Below the pieces are notes generated by a model. It saw only the letters and a list, made by a program, of their open reading frames with translations, was not told the origin of the DNA and made no database searches. Shown piece by piece: positions 1-8,330 of a stretch of DNA of 64,000 nucleotides (positions within the stretch are counted from its first letter, which is position 1; each line of letters begins with the position of its first letter). The translations under genes were made by a program, and so were the position numbers. This DNA comes from Gleimia hominis (GTDB lineage: Bacteria; Actinomycetota; Actinomycetes; Actinomycetales; Actinomycetaceae), in the NCBI RefSeq assembly GCF_002871945.2, contig NZ_CP126963.1, forward strand, positions 372,001-436,000. Reading direction: 5' to 3'.

Positions 1-63
1 CGCCCCAACCGACAGTTGAGTCAGGACCGTGAATAGCGTTACCGGCCACTCCGAAACATTCAC
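1..63 (-). CDS. dmsC: DmsC-like membrane anchor subunit (5' end only)
   Basis: The first 21 codons of a gene that runs off the left edge. A GTG start at 61-63 lies two bases after the dmsB stop, with a GGAAGGAG ribosome site inside the dmsB tail. The peptide begins MNVSEWPVTLFTVLTQ, which resembles the start of DMSO reductase anchor subunits (EWP-x-x-x-FTV). In that family the protein is a multi-spanning membrane anchor that passes menaquinol electrons to DmsB. The call rests on a short match plus operon position. Confidence 0.7.
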   Translation of the reverse strand, partial: MNVSEWPVTLFTVLTQLSVGA

Positions 64-65
64 CG

Positions 66-686
66 TTAAATCTCCTTCCGGTTCGCAATATCCCCCGTGC
101 GTTCATTCCACGGCTGCGCATCCCGATGCGGAGTGATAACCAAATGCGGGTTTGTAATTGACGGATCCGGCAGAGGCGCAATCCCATCCTCATGGCCATA
201 CTTTGCCCGCAGCTCGTCAATCGGCCCCCAATCCAACGCGCGGGCCGGGCACGCAGCCACACACGCCGGGTCCTCACCCTGTGCACGATAATCCGCGCAC
301 AAATCACACTTCGTCATGTGCCCCAACTCCGCATTAAACTGGGGGGCTGAATACGGGCACGCCCACTCGCAATAACGGCACCCTACGCATTTACCCGGAT
401 CCACCGTCACAGTCCCGTCCGCGTTCTTATGCATCGCAGTGGTGGGGCACACCTCCACACAAATGGGGTTCTCGCAGTGGTTACAAGAAATGGACGTGTA
501 GTAAGAAAACACGTTCGGGGTGTAGGTATCGCCATTGCGCTGCCAAGTACCTCCGGAATATTCAACAACGCGGCGCCAGTTAACTCCCAAAGGTGTGTCA
601 TGCTTGTCTTTGCAAGCAATTTGGCAAGCCTTACAACCATTGCAAAGCGTCTGGTTGAAATAAAAACCCAAGTTCTTATCCGCCAT
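66..686 (-). CDS. dmsB: DMSO/selenate reductase family iron-sulfur subunit B
   Basis: Ferredoxin-type electron-transfer subunit of a molybdopterin oxidoreductase (DMSO reductase family), carrying electrons from the membrane anchor to the catalytic subunit. Cysteine clusters typical of four [4Fe-4S] sites are visible: CNGCKACQIAC near the N-terminus, CNHCENPICVEVCP, CVGCRYCEWACP and CDLCADY...CVAACP. About 206 aa, normal for DmsB. I chose the ATG at 684-686 (MADKNLGF) because GGGAGGGG lies 6-7 bases upstream; an upstream in-frame ATG would sit on that ribosome site. dmsC follows after two bases. No catalytic dmsA gene lies upstream, where it normally would be: the next gene is divergent. Confidence 0.93.
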   Translation of the reverse strand: MADKNLGFYFNQTLCNGCKACQIACKDKHDTPLGVNWRRVVEYSGGTWQRNGDTYTPNVFSYYTSISCNHCENPICVEVCPTTAMHKNADGTVTVDPGKCVGCRYCEWACPYSAPQFNAELGHMTKCDLCADYRAQGEDPACVAACPARALDWGPIDELRAKYGHEDGIAPLPDPSITNPHLVITPHRDAQPWNERTGDIANRKEI

Positions 687-1034
687 TAAAACCCCTCCCA
701 TCTGTCTATGTGCCGCTAGATTAGCAAGCCTAAAAACTAAGAAAACAAATGCTTGTTTCTACGCTCAAATCAGCACAAAGATATTAAGTAAATACCAGAC
801 GGATTGCTTGCATAAAGACTTTAGTCCTACGTGTAAACCCGCGATATAGTGCGGAAAGGTGCGATCAAACAAAAATCGTGCGCAAACGCAACTGCGTTAA
901 AGCACCCTTTAAAGAAACGCATATAAGTGCCATGTGTTGCGGGCAGGTAAAGCGTGTTTTGAAAATAAAGATTATGCGAGACAATGAAGATGGTTTCGAG
1001 AAATCTAAAACATGAACTAACCGAGGAGAGTTCG
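687..1034. other. Divergent intergenic region dmsB / DUF6457-moaE
   Basis: About 350 bp between divergent starts, AT-richer than the flanking genes, so it should hold the promoters for both units. A short palindrome AAACAA-ATGC-TTGTTT lies at 743-758, some 57-72 bp upstream of dmsB, and is a possible operator. No convincing -35/-10 pair was found. No gene is supported here; the reading frames crossing it are shadows without ribosome sites. Confidence 0.5.
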
Positions 1035-1361
1035 TTGACTACTGAAGAACACACCAGTAAAAAACACAAACGCAAAGACGACCCAGCGGTCATGGCGCAG
1101 ATGCGCAAATGGCTCACGATGGCGAGCAAAGAACTAAACCTCGACCCGCAGATTATTTCTGAAGTAGAAAAGGACTTGTTGCGGCTCACAGGGTTCACGG
1201 CGCACAATATTTCGCGTCCCGGAACGCCGCTGACCGCGTTCCTCGTGGGGCTGGCCGCAAACCCCCAGTCCGCTCCCGAGGCAGTTGAACAAATTCGCGA
1301 CATCGTTTCGCGCCTCCAAGACCTCGGGAAAGAAGCCGACCTGGGTGAGGACGTGCGGTGA
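1035..1361 (+). CDS. DUF6457 domain protein, molybdopterin-gene partner
   Basis: Small (108 aa) cytoplasmic protein with a Lys/Arg-rich N-terminal tail followed by one helical domain matching DUF6457 as I remember it: M-x-x-WL...LNLDPQ..., then RPGTPLTAFLVGLAA and a C-terminal helix. This domain occurs alone or fused to MobA-like proteins in actinobacteria and is linked to molybdopterin genes; its biochemical role is unknown. The TTG at 1035 is preceded at 5 bases by GAGGAGAG, which is better than the upstream in-frame ATG at 984 (no ribosome site). It overlaps the moaE start by four bases (GTGA), indicating translational coupling. Confidence 0.75.
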   Translation: MTTEEHTSKKHKRKDDPAVMAQMRKWLTMASKELNLDPQIISEVEKDLLRLTGFTAHNISRPGTPLTAFLVGLAANPQSAPEAVEQIRDIVSRLQDLGKEADLGEDVR

Positions 1362-1783
1362 CCGCACGGATTGTTCGCGCCGAAATCTGGGATCAACCGA
1401 TTGATCCGCAGACTATTACGGCAGAAGTGACGGAAGATAAAGCGGGCGCAATAGTCACGTTCACGGGCGCGGTGCGCAACCACGACGAAGGGCGGGCGGT
1501 TACGGACATTGAATACTCCGCCCACCCCACAGCCGCGCAAGTGATCGGCGAAATACTAGGTGACATTGCAGGACGCGAAGGGGTGCACGCGATTTCTTGC
1601 GTCCACCGCACCGGACACCTCACGGTCGGGGACGTGGCAATGGTGGCGGTCGTTGCTGCATCACACCGCTCACAGGCGTTCTCCACCGTGGCCCTACTAG
1701 TTGACGAGGTTAAACGGCGCCTACCCGTTTGGAAAAAACAGCAGTTCCCCGACGGCACCCACGAGTGGACCGGCTCCGCCTAA
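1358..1783 (+). CDS. moaE: Molybdopterin synthase catalytic subunit MoaE
   Basis: Large subunit of molybdopterin synthase, which with thiocarboxylated MoaD converts cyclic pyranopterin monophosphate (precursor Z) to molybdopterin. The 141 aa product has the family landmarks: GAIVTFTGAVRNHDEGR near the N-terminus, EYSAHPTA, the HRTGHLTVGD segment, and the catalytic Lys-containing tail KRRLPVWKKQQF. The GTG start overlaps the previous stop. The last codons and stop fall inside the first unit of a ~30 bp tandem repeat (1771-1913), so the C-terminus GSA could have been set by repeat expansion. Confidence 0.95.
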   Translation: MTARIVRAEIWDQPIDPQTITAEVTEDKAGAIVTFTGAVRNHDEGRAVTDIEYSAHPTAAQVIGEILGDIAGREGVHAISCVHRTGHLTVGDVAMVAVVAASHRSQAFSTVALLVDEVKRRLPVWKKQQFPDGTHEWTGSA

Positions 1784-1913
1784 CCAAGGAGAGGGAGGAA
1801 CGGCTCCGCCTAACCAGGTAGAGGGGGATCGACTCCGCCTAGCCCGATAGAGGAGGCCGGCTTCACCCCACTAGATCGAGGGGGCCGGGCTCCGCTTAAC
1901 CCGATAGAGTCTC
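1771..1913 (+). repeat. Five imperfect ~29-30 bp tandem repeats at the moaE 3' end
   Basis: Units start near 1771, 1801, 1830, 1858 and 1887. Each contains a form of GGCTCCGCCTAACC followed by a purine-rich GAGAGG/GAGGGGG stretch. The first unit includes the last moaE codons and its TAA stop; the others are non-coding. Units diverge progressively. The remaining sequence to 2028 shows nothing recognisable. Confidence 0.85.
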
Positions 1914-2028
1914 GCGCACAACTGGATGCGCTCGCGGTAGGGAGCTCGATGTATGGGGCTTGCGGGCCCCCTTTTCATGCCGGGGGAACTTCATGCCGTG
2001 GAAACGTGTGGTAACAGCGAGGGTCTGC

Positions 2029-2277
2029 TTAGCCGCCAGCAAATGGTGGGAGCACGTCCAATGGGTAGGTCGGATCCACCGTGCTTTGCCTATCCACGCG
2101 CTTACCGTCACTGAGGAACGAGCACAGCTTTAATACGCGCTGAAGTTCCGCGTTGTCTTTTGCAACCCGCTGCAGCACAGTCGCCAACTGCTCGCCCTCC
2201 CGCACGGGCACCGTCTGCTCCGACGCGCCCGCAGCCTCGGACGCTGCCGCGAAATACCGGATATGTAAATCCGTCAT
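2029..2277 (-). CDS. moaD: Molybdopterin synthase sulfur carrier MoaD
   Basis: Ubiquitin-like small subunit (82 aa) of molybdopterin synthase. It ends in the obligatory Gly-Gly (PPFAGG), whose C-terminus is adenylated and thiocarboxylated before donating sulfur in the MoaE active site. The beta-grasp pattern is clear: an N-terminal strand (LHIRYFAAASEAAG) and the late loop PLDVLPPFAGG. Divergently oriented from moaE, tail to tail across the repeat region, and downstream of moaA on the same strand (126 bp gap). GAAAGGCAG upstream of the ATG is a reasonable ribosome site. Confidence 0.93.
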   Translation of the reverse strand: MTDLHIRYFAAASEAAGASEQTVPVREGEQLATVLQRVAKDNAELQRVLKLCSFLSDGKRVDRQSTVDPTYPLDVLPPFAGG

Positions 2278-2403
2278 CTACACTGCCTTTCACTACCGTA
2301 ACCGGGGCATACCCCCGTGTACCTAACGATCAGGAACACCAAGTTACTTCCAAATCCAACAAATAACTAACGACAAAACCGGTGAGCTTGACGCGAGGCA
2401 AAA

Positions 2404-3483
2404 CTATCCACCAATTTTGGACATGGTGCGTTCGGGTGGGCGGAAGTCCGGCCGGCCCATCCCGTGCCCGGCCTGCTTATGCCACGTGGCGCCCATCCAC
2501 ATATCTGCGATCTGCTCGTCAGAGGCCCCCGAACGCAACGGTGTGCGCAAATCTGTTTCCCCGCGCGCGAACAAGCACGTGCGCATCTGCCCGTCGGCAG
2601 TTAGTCGCGTGCGATCACAATCCGCGCAGAATGGGTCCGTAACCGACGCAATAATTCCCACGTCCCCAGCTGGATGATGCTCGCTCGCCGCCACATCCCA
2701 CAAGCCCGCCGGTGCACTGCCACGCGGTGCGGGGGAGGGGGACAAGTCGAAGCGATCCGACAGTAAGTTCAACAGGTCCGCTTCTGTTAGCAGCTGATCA
2801 CGATGCCATCCGTGCGAGGGGCCTAACGGCATTTGTTCAATGAACCGCAAGTGGTACCCGTGGTCTAAGCAAAACCCCAGCAGGTCTGCGACTTCGCTTT
2901 CGTTTATGCCCCGCATCGCCACCGTGTTGATCTTAATCGGGCTCATCCCCACCCGCTGGGCCGCTTCGATTCCTTTTAACGCATCGTAAAACCGGTCGCG
3001 CCGCGCAATCTGCGCGTACCGTTTCGGGTCAAGTGAATCTAAAGAAATATTCGCTCGCGTAATCCCCGCGTCGAACAAACCCTGCGCCCGCTTATCTAAG
3101 CCTAAACCGTTCGAAGTAATCGCCATCCGCGGCGCGGCGCCAGAGTGCGTGGTGAACTGCGAGCAGGCGCGGGCAATGTCCTCCAAAGAACGGCGCAGCA
3201 AAGGCTCGCCACCGGTGAAGCGGATCTGCTCAATGCCCAGCGTCTCCACTCCAATGCGGATCAGACGCACAACTTCCTCGTCCGTGAGGGTCTCTTCGCG
3301 CGGCATCCACTCCATCCCCTCAAGCGGCATGCAGTAGGTACAGCGCAAATTGCACCGGTCTGTCAAAGACACGCGTAAATCGCGCGCGACCCGGCCGAAC
3401 TGGTCGCGTAACTCACGGGTACGAACAAGTGGGGAGGTCACTGCGCTACTGAAAATCCTTTCACTGTAACTGGGGTTGGCCAC
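2404..3483 (-). CDS. moaA: GTP 3',8-cyclase MoaA
   Basis: Radical-SAM enzyme performing the first step of molybdenum cofactor synthesis (GTP to 3',8-cyclo-7,8-dihydro-GTP). The radical-SAM cluster motif CNLRCTYC occupies residues 44-51, GGEPLLR follows, and the C-terminal [4Fe-4S] site has FCADC ... CLF. The protein ends in Gly-Gly (SKIGG), which MoaA inserts into its own active site. Length 359 aa is slightly above average because of an N-terminal extension. The GTG at 3481-3483 lacks a good ribosome site; an internal GTG about 14 codons later, after AAAGGA, is an alternative start. Confidence 0.95.
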   Translation of the reverse strand: MANPSYSERIFSSAVTSPLVRTRELRDQFGRVARDLRVSLTDRCNLRCTYCMPLEGMEWMPREETLTDEEVVRLIRIGVETLGIEQIRFTGGEPLLRRSLEDIARACSQFTTHSGAAPRMAITSNGLGLDKRAQGLFDAGITRANISLDSLDPKRYAQIARRDRFYDALKGIEAAQRVGMSPIKINTVAMRGINESEVADLLGFCLDHGYHLRFIEQMPLGPSHGWHRDQLLTEADLLNLLSDRFDLSPSPAPRGSAPAGLWDVAASEHHPAGDVGIIASVTDPFCADCDRTRLTADGQMRTCLFARGETDLRTPLRSGASDEQIADMWMGATWHKQAGHGMGRPDFRPPERTMSKIGG

Positions 3484-3619
3484 CGTAGGCGCGGCTTAGT
3501 TATGAACCATCAACGCGGTTCGGTTGTGAACCGTTCACGCGAAGTGTGCTCACCGCCGGCCAATCATCCACACCGCATTTATTACGGAAAAGCTATAACA
3601 AAATTGGTGTACGTCGAGT

Positions 3620-4210
3620 CTAAGACCTTTGGGTAAGTCCTAGCCACTCAAACCAGCCGCGGTGTAATACAATCCACGCGATCAAACCGTACCCAGCCTG
3701 CGACGGCAAACCAGTTACGCTCATCGCCAAATCGTCGTGCCACTGGTCGTGTGCCTCGAGGGGCCCGTACGTGTCAACAAAAGGAATTCCGCGGCGTTCA
3801 CAAACCTCTTGACATGCCTTCGCCACGTCTTTTAGCGCCGCTCGGTCAGAGGTGCGCAGCGGGGGAGGACCCACAATCAAAGTGGCGATCCCCCGAGAAG
3901 CTGCCACATCCACAATATTTGCTAAGTTCAGGCGCGTGCGGGCAACCGACAGGCCCGCTTCCACATCGTGAGTTCCCACCCCGATGACGAGCCGGTTATC
4001 CGCTCCCTTTCTCAGCCGTGGGTACACTTCGGCTTCCCACCGTTCCACCAGTTCCGTAGTTGATTCTTGAGGGCGTGCTAGCGGCATCACGTATGAATGG
4101 TCCGGCATTTGTGTGCGCGCCACCGCGCGCCCCAACCACCCTAAACTGCGAGGGTCACCCGACCCGGCAACCAGTTCATCGCCTATAACACAGATGCGTA
4201 ACTCGCTCAC
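3620..4210 (-). CDS. SGNH/GDSL-fold protein with degenerate catalytic residues
   Basis: 196 aa protein with the architecture of GDSL/SGNH hydrolases: block I near residues 8-13 (VIGDEL), block III near 77-82 (GVGTHD), and a C-terminal segment ending PSQAGYGLIAW. In active SGNH enzymes block I is GDS, block III GxND, and block V DxxH. Here the nucleophile Ser is Glu12, the Asn is His81, and the expected His before P-x-x-x-GY is Leu168. So it probably keeps the fold without classical esterase activity. The ATG has a GGGAGAGGGAGG-like ribosome site just upstream. No signal peptide, so cytoplasmic. Confidence 0.7.
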   Translation of the reverse strand: MSELRICVIGDELVAGSGDPRSLGWLGRAVARTQMPDHSYVMPLARPQESTTELVERWEAEVYPRLRKGADNRLVIGVGTHDVEAGLSVARTRLNLANIVDVAASRGIATLIVGPPPLRTSDRAALKDVAKACQEVCERRGIPFVDTYGPLEAHDQWHDDLAMSVTGLPSQAGYGLIAWIVLHRGWFEWLGLTQRS

Positions 4211-4245
4211 GCATACCTCCCTCTCCCCGGTGTCTACTCAAGGAT

Positions 4246-4281
4246 ACGCGGTGGTGACCAGTGAATCGATCACCACCGCGT
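4246..4281 (-). terminator. Inverted repeat between kgd and the SGNH gene
   Basis: Perfect 12 bp arms ACGCGGTGGTGA (4246-4257) and TCACCACCGCGT (4270-4281) around a 12-base loop. It lies between the kgd stop and the start of the next gene on the same strand, which fits a transcription terminator. It lacks a T-run, so an operator role cannot be excluded. Confidence 0.55.
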
Positions 4282-4381
4282 GTAAACCCGTCTTAAACCC
4301 CTCTCATTCGCACCGAATGCACCCGAGCCCGCCCATTGGGTGAGCCGTACTTAAGGGGTTACGCGTTCAAACCGAACGTCC

Positions 4382-7300
4382 TTAGGCTTTGGAACCGAAC
4401 GCCTGCTCAATCAGAACAGCGTGCTGCTGTTTGTGCAGCCCCATCGTGCCAGCCGCGGGGGATGCCGCAGCCGGGCGGGCCACTACTTCAACTCCACCAT
4501 CCCACTGGTTGAACAGGTTCAGTGCCAAGAACGGGTACGCCCCCTGGTTCTGCGGTTCGTCTTGTACCCACACGCGCTGCGCGTTGGAGTATTGCCCGAG
4601 CACGGCCTCCAACTCGTCCCACGGCAGCGGGTAGTACTTCTCTAAACGCACAATCGCCACGGAGTTATCCTGGCGTTTATCGCGTTCTTTCAACAGGTCG
4701 TAGTAGACCCGCCCCGAGCACAGCAGCACCCGTTTAACAGCGGACGGGTTCTCGCGTACCTGCGGATTAACTTCGTCGATCACTGGTTGGAAACTCCCGT
4801 GGGTGAAGTCTTCCACGCTCGACGCGGCAGCGGATAGGCGCAGCAGCTGTTTTGGCGTGAAGGCAATCAACGGGGTACGCGGACGCCGGTAAGCCTGGGT
4901 GCGCAACAGGTGGAAGTAGTTCGCCGGTGTTGACGGCTGCGCCACCCACATGTTGTTTTCCCCGGCCATCGTCAAGTAGCGTTCGATCCGCGCACTCGAG
5001 TGGTCCGGCCCCTGCCCTTCATAACCGTGAGGCAGTAGCAGCACAACGGAGGAACGTTGCCCCCACTTCTGCTCCGCTGACACTACGAACTCGTCCACCA
5101 CTGTTTGCGCCCCGTTAGCGAAGTCACCGAACTGGGCTTCCCACAGCACGAGCGCGTCGGGCCGCTCCACGGAATACCCGTATTCAAACGCCATCGGTGC
5201 GAACTCCGACAGGGAGGAATCGTAGATCTGCAATGCGGCCTGATCTTCCGTGAGGTTATTCAGTGGGGTCCACTCGCGCCCATCCTCATGGTCGTGCAGC
5301 ACTGCGTGCCGCTGAACGAATGTGGCGCGCCTACTGTCCTCACCGGACATGCGTACGGGCGTGCCCTCAACGAGCAGGGAACCGAACGCCAAAAGCTCGC
5401 CGAAGCCCCAGTCGATCTTCCCATCGCGACTCATCTTCTGACGCTTTTCTAGCAACTTACGCAGTTTCGGGTGCGGGTGGAACCCTTCTGGTACCGCCAC
5501 GTGCGCATCTCCGATGCGGCGCACAATCTCTTGCGGAATCGCGGACTCCCACCCAATCATCTGGCCTTCGCCTTCGCGCTGGGACTGGGGGATTTCCAAA
5601 CCGTGGCGCGTGTCCTCACTGGACATCACCGGCATCCCATCGTTTTCACGCGTTTCCTTCAAAATCTCATCCAGAGAATCGTGGAAGTGCTTCAGCGCTT
5701 TCGCCGCTTCCTCTTCGGTAATATCACCGCGCCCCACGAGGTTCGACAAGTAGTGTTCGCGCGTGGTGGGGGTGCGGTCGATCAGCGAGTACATAACCGG
5801 CTGCGTCATCGACGGGTCATCGCCCTCATTGTGGCCGCGCCGACGGTAACAAACCAGGTCGATAATCACGTCCTTGTTGAACGTCTGCCGGTATTCGAAG
5901 GCGAGTTTCGCAACTCTCACCACCATCACTGGATCGTCCGCATTCACGTGGAACACGGGGATCTGCAGGCCTTTCGCCATGTCCGTGCAGTACTGGGTTG
6001 AACGGCCTGCGGCGGGGCCGGTGGTGAACCCAATCTGGTTGTTCACCACAATGTGCAGCGTCCCCCCGGTTGCGTAGGCCGGGAGTTGACTCATATTGAG
6101 GGTCTCGTACACCACGCCCTGACCGGCGAACGCCGCATCCCCGTGAATCAGAATCGGCAGTACCGGGAAGCCATCTTCGCCCAACTGGTCTTGCTTAGCG
6201 CGCGCAACCCCTTCAAGTACGCCGTCAGCTGCCTCCAAGTGCGAGGGGTTGGCTGCCAGGTACACTTTCGTGGCGAAACCATCGTCGGACGAGTACACGC
6301 CCTCGGTGCCCAAGTGGTACTTCACGTCCCCCGAGCCTTCCGCTGTCCGTGGGTCCACGTTGCCCTCAAACTCAGAAAAGATCTGGGCGTAAGACTTCCC
6401 TGCAATATTGGCCAGTACGTTCAGGCGGCCCCGGTGGGCCATCCCAATCGTGACTTCTGAAATGTTCTCGTGCGACGCCACGTAGAGCACGCGGTCGAGC
6501 AGTGGAATTAACGACTCCCCACCTTCTAGCGAGAACCGTTTTTGCCCCACGTACTTGGTTTGCAGGAACTGTTCGAACGCTTCCGCCCGGTTCAACATGG
6601 TGAGCACGTGCTTGTGCGCTTCTCGCGACGGCTGCTCCCACGGGTGTTCGACCCGCTCTTGGATCCACGCGCGCTGGTTCGGGTCGGGGATGTGCATGTA
6701 CTCAATGCCCGCGGTACGCGTGTACGTGTCGCGCAACTGTTCCAGAATTTCGCGCAACGTCATGTGCTCGCGACCCCCGAACCCACCGGTGGGGAAAGAG
6801 CGGTCTAGGTCCCACACGTTCAACCCGTAGTTCGTGATTTCTAGGTCCGGGTGCTGGCGCACCTTGTATTCGAGCGGGTCCGTGTCTGCCGCCAAGTGTC
6901 CGCGCGTGCGATACGCGTGGATCAGTTCCACGATGCGGCTCGGTTTGTCTTTTTCAAACTCTGGATTGTATTCGTGGTCTTGCGCCCACGCGTATGCCGG
7001 GTAGGGGATCTTCAGGGAGCGGAACACGCGTGTGTAGAAGTGGTCTTGGCCCGCGAGTTTGCGCATTACTAGCCGCAGGAATTCGCCCGATCCCGCACCT
7101 TGGATGACGCGGTGATCGTACGTGGAGGTCATGGTCATGACTTTCCCGATTCCCAGGCGCGCCAACCGGTCCGGAGACGCTCCTGCCCATTCCGCCGGGT
7201 AGTCCGTGGCCCCAACCCCAATAATTGCCCCTTGTCCCTGCATGAGGCGGGGGACAGAATGCGTTGTCCCAAGCGTCCCGGGGTTGGTTAGGGTGATCGT

Positions 7301-8017
7301 TCCGCCCGCGAAGTCATCCGGCCCGAGTTTGCCGGCGCGAGCGCGTTTCACGAGGTCCTCGTACTTTTCTACGAACTGCGAGAAAGTGAGCGTGTCCGCG
7401 TCGTGTACGACAGGCACCATTAGGGAACGCGACCCATCTTTGCGTGGCAGATCAATCGCGAGCCCGAAACCGACGTGCGCAAAGTGTTCCACGGCGGGCC
7501 GGCCTTTTTCGTCGAACGTGTACCGCAGGTTCATGGAAGGCATCTCTACGAGCGCTTCCACGAGTGCGTAACCGATTAGGTGCGTAAATGAAATCTTGCC
7601 ACCGCGCGTGCGCCGCAGGTGCGAGTTGATCACCATCCGGTTTTCAATGAGTAGTTTCGCGGGAACTTGCCGTGCTGACGTAGCTGTTGGGATCTCCAGG
7701 GAAGCTTCCATGTTTTTCACAACCGCACGTCCCACTCCTTTGAGACGTTCGATCCCGTCCTCCACCGTCGTATCCACGAGCTCGTCCGCCGCACTGGCTG
7801 CGCGCCTTGCGCGTACGTACGGGGAAGTGGGTTCTTTTGATTTCGCCGGAGGGGCGGGTGGCAAGTCGGAACGCGTCATGTCTGCCGCGTGTGGATAGTG
7901 CTTTTTCTGTTCAGCAGCGTCTTCTGCGCGGCTTGGTTCCGCTGGGGCCTTGCCTGGTGCCGGAGGGGCAGGTGGACGCGGTGCTGCTTGGATCGGACCG
8001 GACGATTGAACATTCAT
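4382..8017 (-). CDS. kgd: Multifunctional 2-oxoglutarate dehydrogenase/decarboxylase (E1-E2 fusion)
   Basis: Actinobacterial Kgd/OdhA-type enzyme of the TCA cycle, 1211 aa (family about 1200-1260). Order: a short Pro/Ala-rich N-terminal tail without a lipoyl domain (1-90); a succinyltransferase E2 catalytic domain (about 95-325) with FTHLIGYALVEAL and TYDHRVIQGA, where DHR at 301-303 holds the E2 histidine; then the ThDP-dependent E1 part, with AHRGRLNVL (about 527), GDAAFAGQG (about 626) and NNQIGFTTG (about 660) marking the ThDP/Mg site; then the C-terminal transketolase-like pyrimidine and tail domains. The family makes succinyl-CoA or succinic semialdehyde and is commonly controlled by a GarA/OdhI FHA protein, not in this window. 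AAAGGAA precedes the ATG. Confidence 0.97.
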   Translation of the reverse strand: MNVQSSGPIQAAPRPPAPPAPGKAPAEPSRAEDAAEQKKHYPHAADMTRSDLPPAPPAKSKEPTSPYVRARRAASAADELVDTTVEDGIERLKGVGRAVVKNMEASLEIPTATSARQVPAKLLIENRMVINSHLRRTRGGKISFTHLIGYALVEALVEMPSMNLRYTFDEKGRPAVEHFAHVGFGLAIDLPRKDGSRSLMVPVVHDADTLTFSQFVEKYEDLVKRARAGKLGPDDFAGGTITLTNPGTLGTTHSVPRLMQGQGAIIGVGATDYPAEWAGASPDRLARLGIGKVMTMTSTYDHRVIQGAGSGEFLRLVMRKLAGQDHFYTRVFRSLKIPYPAYAWAQDHEYNPEFEKDKPSRIVELIHAYRTRGHLAADTDPLEYKVRQHPDLEITNYGLNVWDLDRSFPTGGFGGREHMTLREILEQLRDTYTRTAGIEYMHIPDPNQRAWIQERVEHPWEQPSREAHKHVLTMLNRAEAFEQFLQTKYVGQKRFSLEGGESLIPLLDRVLYVASHENISEVTIGMAHRGRLNVLANIAGKSYAQIFSEFEGNVDPRTAEGSGDVKYHLGTEGVYSSDDGFATKVYLAANPSHLEAADGVLEGVARAKQDQLGEDGFPVLPILIHGDAAFAGQGVVYETLNMSQLPAYATGGTLHIVVNNQIGFTTGPAAGRSTQYCTDMAKGLQIPVFHVNADDPVMVVRVAKLAFEYRQTFNKDVIIDLVCYRRRGHNEGDDPSMTQPVMYSLIDRTPTTREHYLSNLVGRGDITEEEAAKALKHFHDSLDEILKETRENDGMPVMSSEDTRHGLEIPQSQREGEGQMIGWESAIPQEIVRRIGDAHVAVPEGFHPHPKLRKLLEKRQKMSRDGKIDWGFGELLAFGSLLVEGTPVRMSGEDSRRATFVQRHAVLHDHEDGREWTPLNNLTEDQAALQIYDSSLSEFAPMAFEYGYSVERPDALVLWEAQFGDFANGAQTVVDEFVVSAEQKWGQRSSVVLLLPHGYEGQGPDHSSARIERYLTMAGENNMWVAQPSTPANYFHLLRTQAYRRPRTPLIAFTPKQLLRLSAAASSVEDFTHGSFQPVIDEVNPQVRENPSAVKRVLLCSGRVYYDLLKERDKRQDNSVAIVRLEKYYPLPWDELEAVLGQYSNAQRVWVQDEPQNQGAYPFLALNLFNQWDGGVEVVARPAAASPAAGTMGLHKQQHAVLIEQAFGSKA

Positions 8018-8330
8018 GCCGTTAGGTTCCTTTAACTATCCGTTCTCTACAAGCCTGGCGCGTACGCGCGCACGCCTGCAGATGACTGTTGGGAGCTTGA
8101 TACCTCTAGTGTAGGCACAAAACGCAACAAAATATCTTGACATGAAGATAGTTTTAGGTGAATTTATCCAAGCATTAAGTGACCACACGTCCCTATGGGG
8201 AAAACTTTTATGGTTGCTTAGATCACCGTGCCGAAACCTGCTGGAGCTAGGGGACCAGGCCTAAAATTAGGTAGGGTTAACGTGTGGATTCTAACGATAA
8301 GTATCGAAGTACCGCGCCGGTGATGCGCCG
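8018..8330. other. Divergent intergenic region kgd / CNNM genes
   Basis: 313 bp without a supported gene. It must hold the kgd promoter (minus) and that of the CNNM pair (plus). An 18 bp palindrome TATCTT-GACATG-AAGATA around 8142-8159 overlaps a TTGACA-like element and could be an operator. On the minus strand TACACT around 8112-8117 is a candidate -10 for kgd, but no good -35 accompanies it. Confidence 0.4.

Noticed and set aside
827..1540. 237 aa minus-strand reading frame
   Set aside because: It lies opposite DUF6457 and moaE, has no ribosome site and no family resemblance; it is a shadow frame of a GC-rich region.
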